From assembly GCA_028705775.1 (NCBI GenBank), contig JAQWCW010000005.1, positions 62,001 through 126,000 of the forward strand: 64,000 nt of DNA, written 5' to 3'. A model generated the notes under the pieces. It did not search any database. It was not told the DNA's origin and was given only the letters and a program-made list of their open reading frames with translations. A program made the position numbers and the translations under genes. This DNA comes from Eubacteriales bacterium (GTDB taxonomy: Bacteria; Bacillota; Clostridia; Christensenellales; Aristaeellaceae). Shown piece after piece: positions 1 through 9,067 of the stretch (the first letter of the stretch is position 1; each line of letters begins with the position of its first letter).

Positions 1-399
1 GCGTGCTGCAAAAGCGGCGGCGACGAGCTTGGAATGTACCTTTTTCCGCACGAGGAGGAGCTTATCGGCGGCGGCTTTACGATTAAGGACGCGGGCGGCG
101 CGATGAAGGGCGAGAAAATCTGCGTCTGCAACGGCTCATGCGACAGGAAAACCCGCCCGCTTTCGTGCCGCATTTTTCCCCTTGCTTTCAGCCTGAAATC
201 AGGAAAGCCCGAAATTGAAACGGATGTGCGGGCGTGGCCCGTCTGCCCGCTGATGAATTCGGGATTGGACGGAATGCTCCCCGAATTCCGTAAGAGGGTT
301 TACGAGGCGCTTCTGCTTTTATGGAACGATGAGGAAAGCAAAAGCTTTATGATAAAGCTTGACAGGGAGCTTGAAAGCTACCGAACGCTTACGCTGTGA
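1..399 (+). CDS. Cys-rich YkgJ-like protein, 3' part only
   Basis: The reading frame is open from the first base, so the gene starts left of the window; 132 C-terminal residues are visible and the first Met seen (base 34) is probably internal. Cysteines lie at the left edge and in a cluster near residues 41-56 that ends in RPLSCRIFP. A Cys-x-Cys/RPxxCRxFP pattern is typical of the zinc/iron-chelating YkgJ-type family (family knowledge), which gives a likely metal-binding role but no defined reaction. The downstream neighbour faces the other way, so no operon information is available. The family call is moderate because the N-terminal Cys ligands are mostly missing. Confidence 0.6.
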   Translation, partial: ACCKSGGDELGMYLFPHEEELIGGGFTIKDAGGAMKGEKICVCNGSCDRKTRPLSCRIFPLAFSLKSGKPEIETDVRAWPVCPLMNSGLDGMLPEFRKRVYEALLLLWNDEESKSFMIKLDRELESYRTLTL

Positions 400-436
400 C
401 AGCCGAAACGCAAAGCTTAAAGCGATATAAAGCAAA

Positions 437-474
437 CAAAAGCCCCGAACCGCCGCAAAAGCGATTCGGGGCTT
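437..474 (-). terminator. intrinsic terminator of the VanY-like gene
   Basis: A 10-bp perfect inverted repeat (440-449 with 465-474) lies just beyond the stop of the minus-strand VanY-like gene. On the minus strand it is followed by TTTTGTTT, as expected for intrinsic termination. On the plus strand it is followed by AAAA, so it serves the minus-strand gene best. Confidence 0.7.
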
Positions 475-483
475 AAAACATTC

Positions 484-1620
484 TTAGTGCTGGTAGCTGA
501 AAATGTAGGTTGCGACTATTCCGCCGCAGTTATCGGAAGAAACGTCCGTTTCAAGCGTTCCGAGAGGAACGTCGACAGACCAGCCCTCCGAGGAATCGGC
601 AACCGTTCGGTTAATCTCGTACACCTTGATTCCGTCCTTGTAAATCGCGATGTGCGGATGCTCCTGCAAATACGCCACATATTCCTCAAGGCAAAGGTCG
701 AGGATGTTCATTGCGGCGGCGTTGGCAAGACCGACGTAGCGGAAGGTGTTTACATCGACATGAATGCCGGTGATATAGCTCTTGTCCTGCGGATAGCGGA
801 AGGTGAAGCCGTACTTCCAGCCGTTTTCCATAAACCACATTCCCTGAAGGCTCGTAAGGAAATCCTGCTTGATTACGGTCGGGTCGGTGCTTGAATAGAG
901 GCGAAGCTGGAAGGTGTAGCCGCTGTGATGGTCGCTCGTTCCGGGGTACGAGGTCGCGCGGCGCGTCATTTCCTCGACAACGGCAGCCCGATAGCGCTTC
1001 AGGTTTGCGTTATACGCCGTATCCCAAAGCGTTTTCTGCATTTCATAATCGCGGTAGCCTACAATAACCTCGTAGTTTTCAAGCCCGATAACCTTTGCGT
1101 CGGTAAGCAAGGACTGAATCTGGTCGATAGCCGCGGGGAAGAGCATAACGCTGTTATCGCGCGTCGGAATCGAGAACTTGGAGCGGCGGGCAATGCTGGC
1201 AAGCGTTGACGAATCAAAGCCCGCGGGCTGCTCATGCCACTCGTTGATTACAACCATGTCGCCGGACTCAAGCTCCGCGCGCGTGAACGCCTGAGTTGTT
1301 TCGCCTTCAAGCGGGAACGCGCTCAAATCAACCAAATCCCAGCCCTCGCTTGCGGGCTGAGGCATTCCGTCGCCGCTTGCAGCGCGCTGGCTTTCCTCGA
1401 GCGCCTTTTTCGCGTTGAATTCATTCAGGCGCTCCTGATAAGCCTGCTGCTCCTGCTCGTTAAACGTTTCGATATTCGCCTTAACCTTGTCGGCGTACTC
1501 CGTCTGCATATTCCTTACAAGCGTAACGCAGACAGCCGCGACCACAACGATAACGGCAAAAAGGATTACCAGCGCAAGCAGCATACGCAGTGAACGCTTA
1601 CCCGAAGGGTCTTTTTTCAT
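484..1620 (-). CDS. membrane-anchored VanY/M15B-like protein, probably inactive
   Basis: 378 aa. There is one N-terminal membrane segment (about residues 12-36), a charged, probably helical stretch (40-80), then a D-Ala-D-Ala carboxypeptidase VanY (peptidase M15B) fold at about 150-300. The start ATG has AGGAG six bases upstream. Diagnostic blocks can be aligned by eye: GYRDYEMQ at 188-195, SDHHSG at 229-234 and TFRYVG at 292-297. In active VanY enzymes the zinc is held by His and Asp of SxHxxGxxxD and by His of ExWHFRYVG (family knowledge). Here only His231 remains; the Asp is Gln238 and the second His is Thr292, and the catalytic Glu is Asp289. The protein therefore looks like a pseudoenzyme on the outer face of the membrane, perhaps binding peptidoglycan stems (inference). 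It is monocistronic, with its own terminator. Confidence 0.75.
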   Translation of the reverse strand: MKKDPSGKRSLRMLLALVILFAVIVVVAAVCVTLVRNMQTEYADKVKANIETFNEQEQQAYQERLNEFNAKKALEESQRAASGDGMPQPASEGWDLVDLSAFPLEGETTQAFTRAELESGDMVVINEWHEQPAGFDSSTLASIARRSKFSIPTRDNSVMLFPAAIDQIQSLLTDAKVIGLENYEVIVGYRDYEMQKTLWDTAYNANLKRYRAAVVEEMTRRATSYPGTSDHHSGYTFQLRLYSSTDPTVIKQDFLTSLQGMWFMENGWKYGFTFRYPQDKSYITGIHVDVNTFRYVGLANAAAMNILDLCLEEYVAYLQEHPHIAIYKDGIKVYEINRTVADSSEGWSVDVPLGTLETDVSSDNCGGIVATYIFSYQH

Positions 1621-1905
1621 TAAATACTCCTGCCTCTCAAGCGCGGCGCGGGTGCGGCGCGCGGCTTAATACAATAACAACGAATCAGAAAGCATTATTC
1701 GTGCGCGGCGAGCGCAGCATATAAAGCCGCCTTATTAGCATGAATTCTGCAACCGCTTATATTTTCCTTCATTTTTGTTACAAATGCAAGTCTTTTTTCA
1801 TGATTCTATGAATTTTTATGAAAATGCGCGCAAACGGGCTTCCGATACGTTATAATATCAGTATGAGTGCCGTGCTTCTCAGCGCGGCGGAGCGGAGGAA
1901 TGGGC

Positions 1906-2391
1906 ATGAAAAAGACTGCGGCTATTCTGTTGGCGATAATGACGGCGTTGTTTGCTTTTGCCGCCTCAGCAGAAACGGTCTCAATCAGCGTTCCCTCGCC
2001 GGGCGCATCCTATTCCTTATCCGAATCGGGCGGAACGTACACAATAACGCCGAAAGACGACACGGGAAGCGCATATGCGCAGCAGATGACGATTACGCAG
2101 TATGAATCCGTTTCGGCGTCGGACAGGAAAAGCGCGGCGCTGAAGGAGCTTAAAGGCTCTTTCTCGTCCGTGACGGCATATTCGCGCTCCGTCAAGATTT
2201 TCGGCTCAATCGACGCAATTTTCATAACCGCAAACGACGCCGTTTCGGACGAAATTCCCTTTACGGACGTATATATTGCCGACAACGGGCTCGGCGGCTG
2301 CATTGAAGTGCGAATCCGCTATTCGTCGCTTACGGCTACGGGCTTTGCGAGCGATATGTGCGCGCTTCTTTCCTCGATAACGGCGGAGTAG
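1906..2391 (+). CDS. small exported protein of unknown function
   Basis: 161 aa when started at the ATG at 1906, which has GGAGG seven bases upstream (1894-1898); in-frame starts at 1867 (GTG) and 1900 (ATG) are badly placed. The first 22 residues form a type I signal peptide ending Ala-Ser-Ala before Glu-Thr, with no lipobox. The mature part is rich in Ser, Thr, Ala and beta-prone residues, and no catalytic motif or known domain was recognised. A TATAAT box at 1851-1856 lacks a good -35. It is followed directly by a terminator, so it is expressed alone. It could be a cell-surface or secreted factor; no function is assigned. Confidence 0.7.
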   Translation: MKKTAAILLAIMTALFAFAASAETVSISVPSPGASYSLSESGGTYTITPKDDTGSAYAQQMTITQYESVSASDRKSAALKELKGSFSSVTAYSRSVKIFGSIDAIFITANDAVSDEIPFTDVYIADNGLGGCIEVRIRYSSLTATGFASDMCALLSSITAE

Positions 2392-2424
2392 CCAAACGCG
2401 CCGAAGGGCGCGAATAATTATTTG

Positions 2425-2455
2425 AAAAGCCGCACGTAAAACCGCGCGGCTTTTT
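2425..2455 (+). terminator. intrinsic terminator of the exported-protein gene
   Basis: AAAAGCCGC (2425-2433) pairs perfectly with GCGGCTTTT (2446-2454) around a 12-base loop, and the 3' arm runs into a T tract. It lies 34 bases after the stop codon at 2391. Confidence 0.8.
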
Positions 2456-2596
2456 CCTATGTATACTCTGCCCTGAAGCAGTAAATCGCCGGAGCGGAAA
2501 TACAATATTGCGCAGTATTCCGAAAAGCCCTCAAAAATACGCGGATAATATGCAAAATAAGAACCTTCGGCGCGGCGCATTTGCCTCTTATTCCTC

Positions 2597-2625
2597 TTGA
2601 CACGCCTTCAATTTACGTTTACAAT
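2597..2625 (+). promoter_or_regulatory. sigma-A promoter of the rny leader
   Basis: TTGACA (2597-2602), a 17-base spacer and TACAAT (2620-2625) give a near-consensus housekeeping promoter. Transcription would start near 2632, about 263 bases before the rny start codon. Confidence 0.8.
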
Positions 2626-2631
2626 ATTTCT

Positions 2632-2811
2632 GTTACGTTGGTGCAACTGCGCCCGCTATACCGGCATCAAGCCGGAGCAACGGCGTTTTGTGATACAGTT
2701 TTAGGCCTTTGTACCGCTTTGAAATGGGGCATGATAAGCCCTGTGTCTTTCCGTGCTTTGGCATATGTACCGGCGCGACCGGAAGCCTTTCGGCTTCGGC
2801 TGCGCCTTTTT
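2632..2811 (+). promoter_or_regulatory. structured leader with terminator ahead of rny (possible attenuator or small RNA)
   Basis: About 180 nt lie between the promoter at 2597-2625 and a terminator-like hairpin. Visible stems are CGCC..GGCG enclosing CCGGC/GCCGG (2650-2685), a GGGC/GCCC hairpin around 2735-2755, and a strong hairpin at 2772-2806 (outer GGCGC/GCGCC, inner GAAGCC-TTTC-GGCTTC) followed by T5 (2807-2811). The last is a textbook intrinsic terminator placed before the rny start at 2895. Either the leader attenuates rny or it is a free-standing small RNA and rny has a second, weaker promoter. It did not match riboswitch or T-box signatures I know. Confidence 0.55.
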
Positions 2812-2894
2812 GCTTAAAAACACGGCTTTCCGTACAAACGCGCTGATTGTATCGCCATCGGAAACCCCAATCAATAAAAGAAGGAGGAAAGGCT

Positions 2895-4457
2895 TTGAAC
2901 ATTGTACTGGCAATTATTCTGATAATCGTTGCCGCCTTTGCGGGCGTCTGCGCCGGCTTCTTATATCGCCGCTCCGTTGCGGAAAAGAAGATAGGCAGAA
3001 CGGAAGAATACGCAAAAAATCTTCTGAACGACGCTATGCACAAGGCGGAAGAAAAAAAGAAAGAAACGCTCCTTGCAGCCAAGGAAGAAGTTCTCAGACT
3101 GCGCACGGAGCTTGACAAAGAAATCAAAGAGCGCCGCGCCGAGGTATCGCGTCAGGAACGCCGCGTTACCCAGCGCGAGGAAACCCTTGATAAGAAAATG
3201 GATAATCTGGACGCCCGCGAGGAGGGTCTTAATAAAAAAGAAGAGGCCATTTCGCAGAAGCAGGAGGACGTGCAGAGGGTTCGCGAGGAAGCGGATTCCT
3301 ACTTGGGCAAGCAGGTTGCCGAAACCGAGCGCATAGCCGGAATGACGCAGGACGAGGCAAAGCAGGAGCTTATCGCGCGCATTCAGAAGGACGCCTTCCG
3401 CGACGCCGCCGCAATGGTTCGCGATATCGAATCCCAAGCCAAGGACGAGGCTGAAAAGAAGGCGCGCAACATTATCGCTCTTGCGATTCAGAAGTGCGCC
3501 GCCGACCATGTTGCTGAAACCACCGTGTCCGTTATCGCGCTTCCCAGCGACGATATGAAGGGCAGAATAATCGGCAGAGAGGGCAGGAATATCCGCGCCC
3601 TTGAAACCGCGACGGGCGTTGACCTCATAATTGACGATACTCCCGAAGCCGTAATCGTATCCGCTTTCGACCCGATTCGCCGCGAGATTGCCCGAATCAC
3701 CATCGAAAAGCTGATAATGGACGGAAGAATCCATCCCGCGCGAATTGAAGAAATGGTGGACAAGGCTCGCCGCGAGGTTGAGAACCAAATCCGCGAGGCG
3801 GGCGAGCAGGCTGTATTTGAAACGAACCAGCACGGAATTCATCACGAGCTTGTAAAGCTTCTCGGCAGAATGAAGTTCCGCACGAGCTACGGTCAGAACG
3901 TGCTCAAGCATTCCATCGAGGTCAGCCATCTGGCGGGTCTTATGGCAGCGGAGCTTGGCGCGGACGTTGCGCTTGCAAAGCGCGCGGGACTCTTGCACGA
4001 TATCGGCAAGGCTGTCGACCACGAAGCCGAAGGAACGCACGTTGCTCTCGGCGCGGAGCTTGCCCGCAAGTATCATGAGAGTCCGGACGTTGTTCACGCG
4101 ATTCTCGCTCACCACAACGATGTTGAGCCGCAGACAGTCGAGGCAGTGCTTGTTCAGGCGGCGGACGCGATTTCCGCAGCCCGCCCCGGCGCTCGCCGCG
4201 AGTCCATCGAAAACTACATCAAGCGCCTTGAAAAGCTTGAGGAAATCGCCAACGCATTCCCCGGAGTCGAGAAATGCTACGCGATTCAGTCGGGCCGCGA
4301 GGTGCGCATAATGGTAAAGCCGGACGACATTACCGACGAGGGCACGAAAGTGCTTGCCAAGGAAGTCGCCAAGCGCATTGAGAAGGAGCTTGAGTATCCG
4401 GGGCAGATTCGCGTTAACGTAATCCGCGAAACCCGCTCGACCGAATACGCAAAGTAA
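2895..4457 (+). CDS. rny: ribonuclease Y
   Basis: RNase Y is the membrane-anchored endoribonuclease that starts mRNA decay in many Firmicutes. The TTG start at 2895 is chosen because AAGGAGG (2881-2887) is seven bases upstream and it yields 520 aa, the usual length. Domains in order: an N-terminal membrane helix (about 1-24), a long charged coiled coil (about 30-190), a KH RNA-binding domain with [10 protein letters not shown] (about 220-232), and an HD metal-dependent phosphohydrolase domain with the HDIGK signature (about 366-370). All key motifs are intact. It lies behind a structured leader with its own terminator and is followed by another terminator before eno, so its transcript is likely controlled at both ends. 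Confidence 0.97.
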   Translation: MNIVLAIILIIVAAFAGVCAGFLYRRSVAEKKIGRTEEYAKNLLNDAMHKAEEKKKETLLAAKEEVLRLRTELDKEIKERRAEVSRQERRVTQREETLDKKMDNLDAREEGLNKKEEAISQKQEDVQRVREEADSYLGKQVAETERIAGMTQDEAKQELIARIQKDAFRDAAAMVRDIESQAKDEAEKKARNIIALAIQKCAADHVAETTVSVIALPSDDMKGRIIGREGRNIRALETATGVDLIIDDTPEAVIVSAFDPIRREIARITIEKLIMDGRIHPARIEEMVDKARREVENQIREAGEQAVFETNQHGIHHELVKLLGRMKFRTSYGQNVLKHSIEVSHLAGLMAAELGADVALAKRAGLLHDIGKAVDHEAEGTHVALGAELARKYHESPDVVHAILAHHNDVEPQTVEAVLVQAADAISAARPGARRESIENYIKRLEKLEEIANAFPGVEKCYAIQSGREVRIMVKPDDITDEGTKVLAKEVAKRIEKELEYPGQIRVNVIRETRSTEYAK

Positions 4458-4480
4458 TCTTTCAAATCCATGTTTATCAG

Positions 4481-4521
4481 CCTCCGAACACGGAACAATA
4501 TCCGTGAACGGAGGTTTTTTT
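4481..4521 (+). terminator. terminator hairpin that contains the eno ribosome-binding site
   Basis: Two 6-bp perfect stems (4481-4486/4509-4514 and 4489-4494/4501-4506) separated by an AA/AA internal loop close a 6-base loop, followed by T7 (4515-4521). The final bases of the 3' arm are GGAGG (4510-4514), exactly eight bases before the eno ATG. The same element therefore looks like the rny terminator and also hides the eno Shine-Dalgarno sequence in read-through RNA. Confidence 0.8.
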
Positions 4522-4522
4522 G

Positions 4523-5788
4523 ATGGAAAAATTTCAGATTAAGGATGTAAGCGCGATTCAGATTCTGGACAGCCGCGGCGTTCCGACGGTTCGGGCGTAT
4601 GTAACGCTTGAGGGAGGCATAAGAGCCTCGGCAAGCGTTCCGTCCGGCGCTTCTACAGGCTCCTTCGAGGCGCACGAAAAGCGGGACGGCGACATGAGCG
4701 AGTACGGCGGCAGCGGCGTAAAAAAGGCAGTGCGGATGATTGAGGATGAAATCTCCCCCGCCGTTTGCGGAGCTGACATAAGGCGGCTGAGGGAAATCGA
4801 CGAAACGATGCGCGCCCTTGACGGAACGGATGAAAAGCGCCGCCTTGGCGCTAACGCGATTCTCGCCGTTTCCCTTGCCGCCGCGCGCGCGTCGGCAGAG
4901 GCGCAGGGCTTGCCGCTCTACTACCTGATTGGCGGCGAAAACGCGCGCACGCTGCCGATGCCGATGATGAACATACTAAACGGCGGAAGGCACGCGGACA
5001 ACGGGCTGGATATTCAGGAGTTCATGATTCAGCCGCGCGGGGCGCGCTCCTTTGAGGAGGCTGTGAAAATGGGCGCTGAGGTATACATGAAGCTGAAAGG
5101 CATTCTGAAGCAGCGGAATCTCTCGACCGCCGTCGGCGACGAAGGCGGCTTTGCGCCCGACGTAAGCACGGAGGAAGCAATCGAGATGATATCGGAAGCG
5201 GTCATAAAAGCGGGCTATACGGGCAGCAGCATACCGCTCTGCCTTGACGCGGCAGCCTCCGAATGGCAGCACGAGGGCAGATACCTTCTGCCCAAAGCAA
5301 AGAAAAGCTATGAGCGCGAGGAGCTTATCGAATACTGGCTTTCGCTCTGCTCCCGATTCCCGATAGCCTCGATTGAGGACCCCTTAGGCGAAAATGATTT
5401 TGAGGGCTTTGCCGCGATAACGCGCGAAAGACCGAGCATTCAATGGGTCGGGGACGATTTGTTCGTAACCAATCCCGAAAGGCTGAGGCGCGGAATCCGT
5501 CAGGGCGCGGCAAACGCGCTTTTGTGCAAAATGAATCAAATCGGCACGCTTTCCGAAACGCTCGGCGCGATAAGCCTTGCCAAAGAAAACGGCTATGCGG
5601 TCATCGTTTCCCACAGAAGCGGCGAAACGGCGGACACCTTTCTTTCCGACCTTGCGGTTGCCGTAAACGCCTCGCAGGTTAAAACGGGCGCGCCCTGCCG
5701 CGCTGAGCGCACGGAAAAATACAACAGACTAATCGAAATCGAAAAAGAATTGGGGATAAAGGGCATATATGGCGGCTTACTCGGTTGA
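4523..5788 (+). CDS. eno: enolase
   Basis: 421 aa; converts 2-phosphoglycerate to phosphoenolpyruvate in glycolysis. The ATG at 4523 is preferred over the TTG at 4520 by spacing to GGAGG. Conserved features: LDSRG near residue 14, SGASTG, GDEGGFAP with the catalytic Glu near 205, Mg ligands Asp in CLDAAAS (about 241), Glu in SIEDP (about 282) and Asp in GDDLF (about 309), catalytic Lys in LCKMNQ (about 334) and SHRSGET. The loop normally NGGEHADN reads NGGRHADN, the protein ends slightly short, and the sequence is rather divergent from Bacillus enolase; a second, more standard enolase elsewhere cannot be excluded. No independent promoter was seen, and the gene depends on or is limited by the upstream terminator. 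Confidence 0.93.
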   Translation: MEKFQIKDVSAIQILDSRGVPTVRAYVTLEGGIRASASVPSGASTGSFEAHEKRDGDMSEYGGSGVKKAVRMIEDEISPAVCGADIRRLREIDETMRALDGTDEKRRLGANAILAVSLAAARASAEAQGLPLYYLIGGENARTLPMPMMNILNGGRHADNGLDIQEFMIQPRGARSFEEAVKMGAEVYMKLKGILKQRNLSTAVGDEGGFAPDVSTEEAIEMISEAVIKAGYTGSSIPLCLDAAASEWQHEGRYLLPKAKKSYEREELIEYWLSLCSRFPIASIEDPLGENDFEGFAAITRERPSIQWVGDDLFVTNPERLRRGIRQGAANALLCKMNQIGTLSETLGAISLAKENGYAVIVSHRSGETADTFLSDLAVAVNASQVKTGAPCRAERTEKYNRLIEIEKELGIKGIYGGLLG

Positions 5789-5813
5789 CTTTCCGGCGCT
5801 TTTGCAATAATAT
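5785..5813 (+). promoter_or_regulatory. sigma-A promoter of asnS
   Basis: TTGACT (5785-5790), a 17-base spacer and TAATAT (5808-5813). The -35 box contains the eno stop codon (TGA, 5786-5788). Start of transcription is expected near 5820, leaving a leader of about 105 nt, too short for a T-box. Confidence 0.7.
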
Positions 5814-5923
5814 GATTGTCATATCCGGGTTACGGATTAGCCGCATATTGCGCTTATAGTCCGATGGCGGCGCACACGAAAAATCGGCGGCGCAAAGGCG
5901 CGTCACCGAGGGAGGCTTTATAC

Positions 5924-7318
5924 ATGGCGGATTTCACGGTAACAGAGCTTTATCACAGCATTCCGACGGAGGAAATAAAGGGCGCAGTCGTTTCCGGCTG
6001 GGTGCGCACTCTGCGCGACAGCAAGGCGTTTTCCTTTATAGAGCTTAACGACGGAACATTCTTCAAAAACCTTCAGGTGGTTCTGGAGGACGGAAAAACC
6101 GAGGATTATCAAAACGCAATCAAGCTCAGCACGGGCAGCTCTATCCGCTGCACCGGCACGCTCGTTCCGACCCCCGGAATGAAACAGCCCTTTGAGCTGA
6201 AGGCGGAAAAGGTGGAGCTTGTAGGCGACTGCGACGCGGATTATCCTCTGCAAAAGAAGCGCCACAGCTTTGAATACCTGCGCACAATAGCGCATTTGAG
6301 GCCCCGCACCAACACATTCCAAGCCGTGTTCCGCATCCGCTCGGTAGCCGCTCAGCTGCTGCACGAGTTCTTCCATGAGGAAGGCTTCGTATATGTGCAT
6401 ACTCCCCTTATAACCGCCTCGGACTGCGAGGGCGCGGGCGAAATGTTCAAGGTTACAACCCTTGATATGGAAAACCCGCCGCGCACTCAGGACGGCAAGA
6501 TTGACTATTCTCAGGATTTCTTCGGCAAAGCGGCAAACCTTACCGTATCCGGTCAGCTTAACGTTGAAACCTACTGCATGGCGTTCAGGCGGGTTTACAC
6601 CTTCGGGCCGACCTTCCGCGCCGAAAAGAGCAACACCGCCCGCCATGCCGCCGAATTCTGGATGGTCGAGCCGGAAATAGCCTTTGCCGACCTCAAGGAC
6701 GATATGGCGCTTGCGGAAAAAATGGTGCGCACGGTTATATCACGCCTTATGCAGGAGCTGCCGGAGGAAATGGAATTCCTGAACAATTTTGTGGACAAGG
6801 GGCTGCTCGAAAGGCTGAGCCTTGTCGCAAACAGCGATTTCGGCAGAATCAGCTACACCGAAGCAATCGAAGTGCTTAAAAACGCCGACGTGAAGTTCGA
6901 TTATCCCGTCAAGTGGGGCATTGATTTGCAGACGGAGCATGAGCGCTATCTTGCTGAAAAATACTTCAAGAAGCCCGTTTTCGTATACGATTACCCTAAG
7001 GAAATCAAGGCGTTCTATATGCGCCTGAACGACGACGGAAAGACCGTCGCGGCGGCGGATTTGCTCGTCCCCGGCGTCGGAGAGCTGATTGGCGGAAGCC
7101 AGCGCGAGGACAGATTCGACGTGCTTGACAGGCGTATCAAGGAGCTTGGAATGGATTCCTCCACCTACTGGTGGTACGAGGATTTGAGGCGCTTCGGCGG
7201 CACCCCGCACGCGGGCTACGGTCTCGGCTTTGAGCGCTTCATCATGTACGTTACGGGCATAACCAATATCCGCGACGTTCTTCCTTACCCCAGAACGACC
7301 GGAAGCGCGGATTTCTAA
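5924..7318 (+). CDS. asnS: asparaginyl-tRNA synthetase
   Basis: 464 aa, the normal length of bacterial class IIb AsnRS; charges tRNA-Asn with asparagine using ATP. The start at 5924 is set by GGAGG (5911-5915) eight bases upstream; the frame is open further upstream but without homology. An N-terminal OB-fold anticodon-binding domain ([11 protein letters not shown], about residues 20-30) precedes the class II catalytic core, with motif 2 around [11 protein letters not shown] (about 231-241) and motif 3 in GYGLGFERF (about 430-438). The conserved features separate it from AspRS, so the Asn assignment is firm. It has its own promoter and terminator. Confidence 0.95.
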   Translation: MADFTVTELYHSIPTEEIKGAVVSGWVRTLRDSKAFSFIELNDGTFFKNLQVVLEDGKTEDYQNAIKLSTGSSIRCTGTLVPTPGMKQPFELKAEKVELVGDCDADYPLQKKRHSFEYLRTIAHLRPRTNTFQAVFRIRSVAAQLLHEFFHEEGFVYVHTPLITASDCEGAGEMFKVTTLDMENPPRTQDGKIDYSQDFFGKAANLTVSGQLNVETYCMAFRRVYTFGPTFRAEKSNTARHAAEFWMVEPEIAFADLKDDMALAEKMVRTVISRLMQELPEEMEFLNNFVDKGLLERLSLVANSDFGRISYTEAIEVLKNADVKFDYPVKWGIDLQTEHERYLAEKYFKKPVFVYDYPKEIKAFYMRLNDDGKTVAAADLLVPGVGELIGGSQREDRFDVLDRRIKELGMDSSTYWWYEDLRRFGGTPHAGYGLGFERFIMYVTGITNIRDVLPYPRTTGSADF

Positions 7319-7340
7319 ACTCGCAGTAAGCCAATATAAA

Positions 7341-7381
7341 AAATCAGCTGCGGAACGCAATTCAAGCGTTCCGCAGCTTTT
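7341..7381. terminator. bidirectional terminator between asnS and the GNAT gene
   Basis: A 12-bp perfect stem (7347-7358 with 7366-7377) has a 7-base loop, TTTT on its plus-strand 3' side and an A-rich stretch before it, so it can end transcription from both converging genes. Confidence 0.85.
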
Positions 7382-7403
7382 ATATCTTCATATAAATAAC
7401 AAA

Positions 7404-7949
7404 TTACAGCTCAAGCCGCATATACACAAGCTCCTGATAGCCGGAAATGCGGGAATTGAAGCCCTTGGGATTCCTGCCGAATTCAACGAATCCGGCTCTT
7501 TTGTACATCTCTATCGCCCTTTCGTTATTCGCAACAACGTCAAGCTCAAGCTGAGCGTACCCCGCCTTTTTAGCCGAAGCAATGCAGGCGTTGGTCAGCT
7601 TCCCGCCGATTCCAAGCCCCCAATACTCTTTGGCTATGCTGATTCCGAATTCGGCGCGATGGCGAACCTTGTGATAGCGGCCGATTGCGTTGATTCCGGC
7701 GCTTCCGGCAACCTTGCCGTCAATCACGGCGATTATCTCGATTTCCTTTTCGCTCTCCGCTTTTTTCCGCAGCAGCTCGCCTTCTTTTTTCGCGCTGAAG
7801 GTGTTTTCGTCCGGATAGGAGAGCAGATTGTCCGTTTCCTCGTGCGTCAGAAGAAAATTTTCAAGCACGGCGGCGCCGTCGCTTTCATTCGCGCTCCTGA
7901 GGCAGCATTCTTTGCCGTTTCTGAGCGTTATAACCTCATAATAATCCAT
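7404..7949 (-). CDS. GNAT-family N-acetyltransferase
   Basis: 181 aa. It has the full GNAT fold order, including the acetyl-CoA pyrophosphate-binding loop GLGIGG at 111-116 preceded by EYW, and a C-terminal block with ANNERAIEMYKRAGF typical of alpha-4/beta-6. Enzymes of this type transfer acetyl from acetyl-CoA to an amine; the substrate (amino acid, ribosomal protein N terminus, or drug) cannot be read from the sequence. It converges with asnS and is separated from holA by about 50 bases; no operon partner is evident. Confidence 0.85.
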   Translation of the reverse strand: MDYYEVITLRNGKECCLRSANESDGAAVLENFLLTHEETDNLLSYPDENTFSAKKEGELLRKKAESEKEIEIIAVIDGKVAGSAGINAIGRYHKVRHRAEFGISIAKEYWGLGIGGKLTNACIASAKKAGYAQLELDVVANNERAIEMYKRAGFVEFGRNPKGFNSRISGYQELVYMRLEL

Positions 7950-7995
7950 GCAAATGCCTCCAGAATTACCCTGCGCATTATTCAGGCAGCCGGCG

Positions 7996-9057
7996 CTATC
8001 TCTGCTTTCTCAGCTCGCTTAATGTGAGCATAAGCATATTGAAGCCGCTTTCCTCGCTGAGCGTTCCGTTTTTCAAGCCGTACTCCGTTTCAAGGCAGGC
8101 GTTTACACCGTTTCTCAGCTGAGGCAGGGTAAACTTCTGCGCCTGCCGCACAGCCGAATCAACGGCGAACGGAGCTATTCCGAGAGCGGAGCGCATTTCT
8201 TGTTGCGAAACCCTTTCTGAGCCCATGGCCTTGCAGAAATACAGTATCCTGTACTGCCGCAGAAGCAGGGCAAGCAGGGAAAAGCGTGTCGAGCCGGTTT
8301 TGAGCATGAAGCCGGAAAGCGTCAGGGCGCGCGCAAGATTGCCCGAAACCATCGCGTCAACCATCTGGAAAACCGTGTATTCGGGCGACGGGGTGCATAT
8401 TGCGTCTATATCCTCCGGCGTTACTTCCTCGCGCTCGCCAAGGAAGGACGCGAGCTTTTCCATTTCGTTTTTCAGGTTTTCGCCGTCGCGCCCAACCGTA
8501 CTCATGAGCCGTATTGCCGTATCGGGCGAAATTTTCTTTCCCGACGAGGCAAGCGTATTGCGGATAAAGCGGCGGCATACGTCGTCCGTCATCGGGTCAA
8601 AGCTTACGATTGCGCCCATCTGCTCAAGCGCCTTGCCCGCCTTTTTGCGCGTGTCGCATTTTGCCGTCTGATAAAAAACGAGACAGGTGGTTTCGGGAAG
8701 CGCGCGAAGATAATCCGCAAGCTCCTGCCCGAAGTCCTTTTGCACCCTCTGCGCGGGCGCGGAATCATCTCCCGAACTCTCCTGCGTTTTCTTGCTTGCG
8801 GTAAGCGGCTCGAAATCCCGCACAAGCACAAGGCGGCGGGTTGACATAAACGGCATGGTTTCGCAGGCGGCGCGGACTAAATCGAAATCGGGCGACTCGA
8901 ACTGCGCAAAATCGAGCGCCTCCATTCCTTCGGTAAGGCAAGCCGCCTTCAGCTTTTTAAGGGCGCTCTGCTTGACATACTCCTCCTCGCCCTCAAAAAC
9001 ATACACCTTGCCGATGTCGCCTTTTTTAACCCTGTCGAAAAACGCCGAAAAATCCAT
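7996..9057 (-). CDS. holA: DNA polymerase III subunit delta
   Basis: 353 aa; the delta subunit opens the beta sliding clamp in the clamp-loader complex. The ATG at 9057 is chosen because AGGAG lies seven bases upstream (complement of 9065-9069); the frame extends to 9081 without a good site. The N-terminal block KVYVFEGEEEYVKQ corresponds to the conserved yFLYGeE..l segment of delta, followed by the RRLVLVRDF strand and a helical C-terminal collar domain. The gene directly follows comEC, whose stop overlaps the holA ribosome site, an order (comEC-holA) that is common in Firmicutes and supports the call. Confidence 0.93.
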   Translation of the reverse strand: MDFSAFFDRVKKGDIGKVYVFEGEEEYVKQSALKKLKAACLTEGMEALDFAQFESPDFDLVRAACETMPFMSTRRLVLVRDFEPLTASKKTQESSGDDSAPAQRVQKDFGQELADYLRALPETTCLVFYQTAKCDTRKKAGKALEQMGAIVSFDPMTDDVCRRFIRNTLASSGKKISPDTAIRLMSTVGRDGENLKNEMEKLASFLGEREEVTPEDIDAICTPSPEYTVFQMVDAMVSGNLARALTLSGFMLKTGSTRFSLLALLLRQYRILYFCKAMGSERVSQQEMRSALGIAPFAVDSAVRQAQKFTLPQLRNGVNACLETEYGLKNGTLSEESGFNMLMLTLSELRKQR

Positions 9058-9067
9058 ACATTTTCTC

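Noticed and set aside
2961..4115. 384-codon minus-strand frame inside rny
   Set aside because: Antisense shadow of the charged coiled coil and KH/HD region; no start site or homology.
5814..5923. T-box riboswitch before asnS
   Set aside because: The leader is only about 105 nt and lacks the T-box bulge sequence and a terminator.
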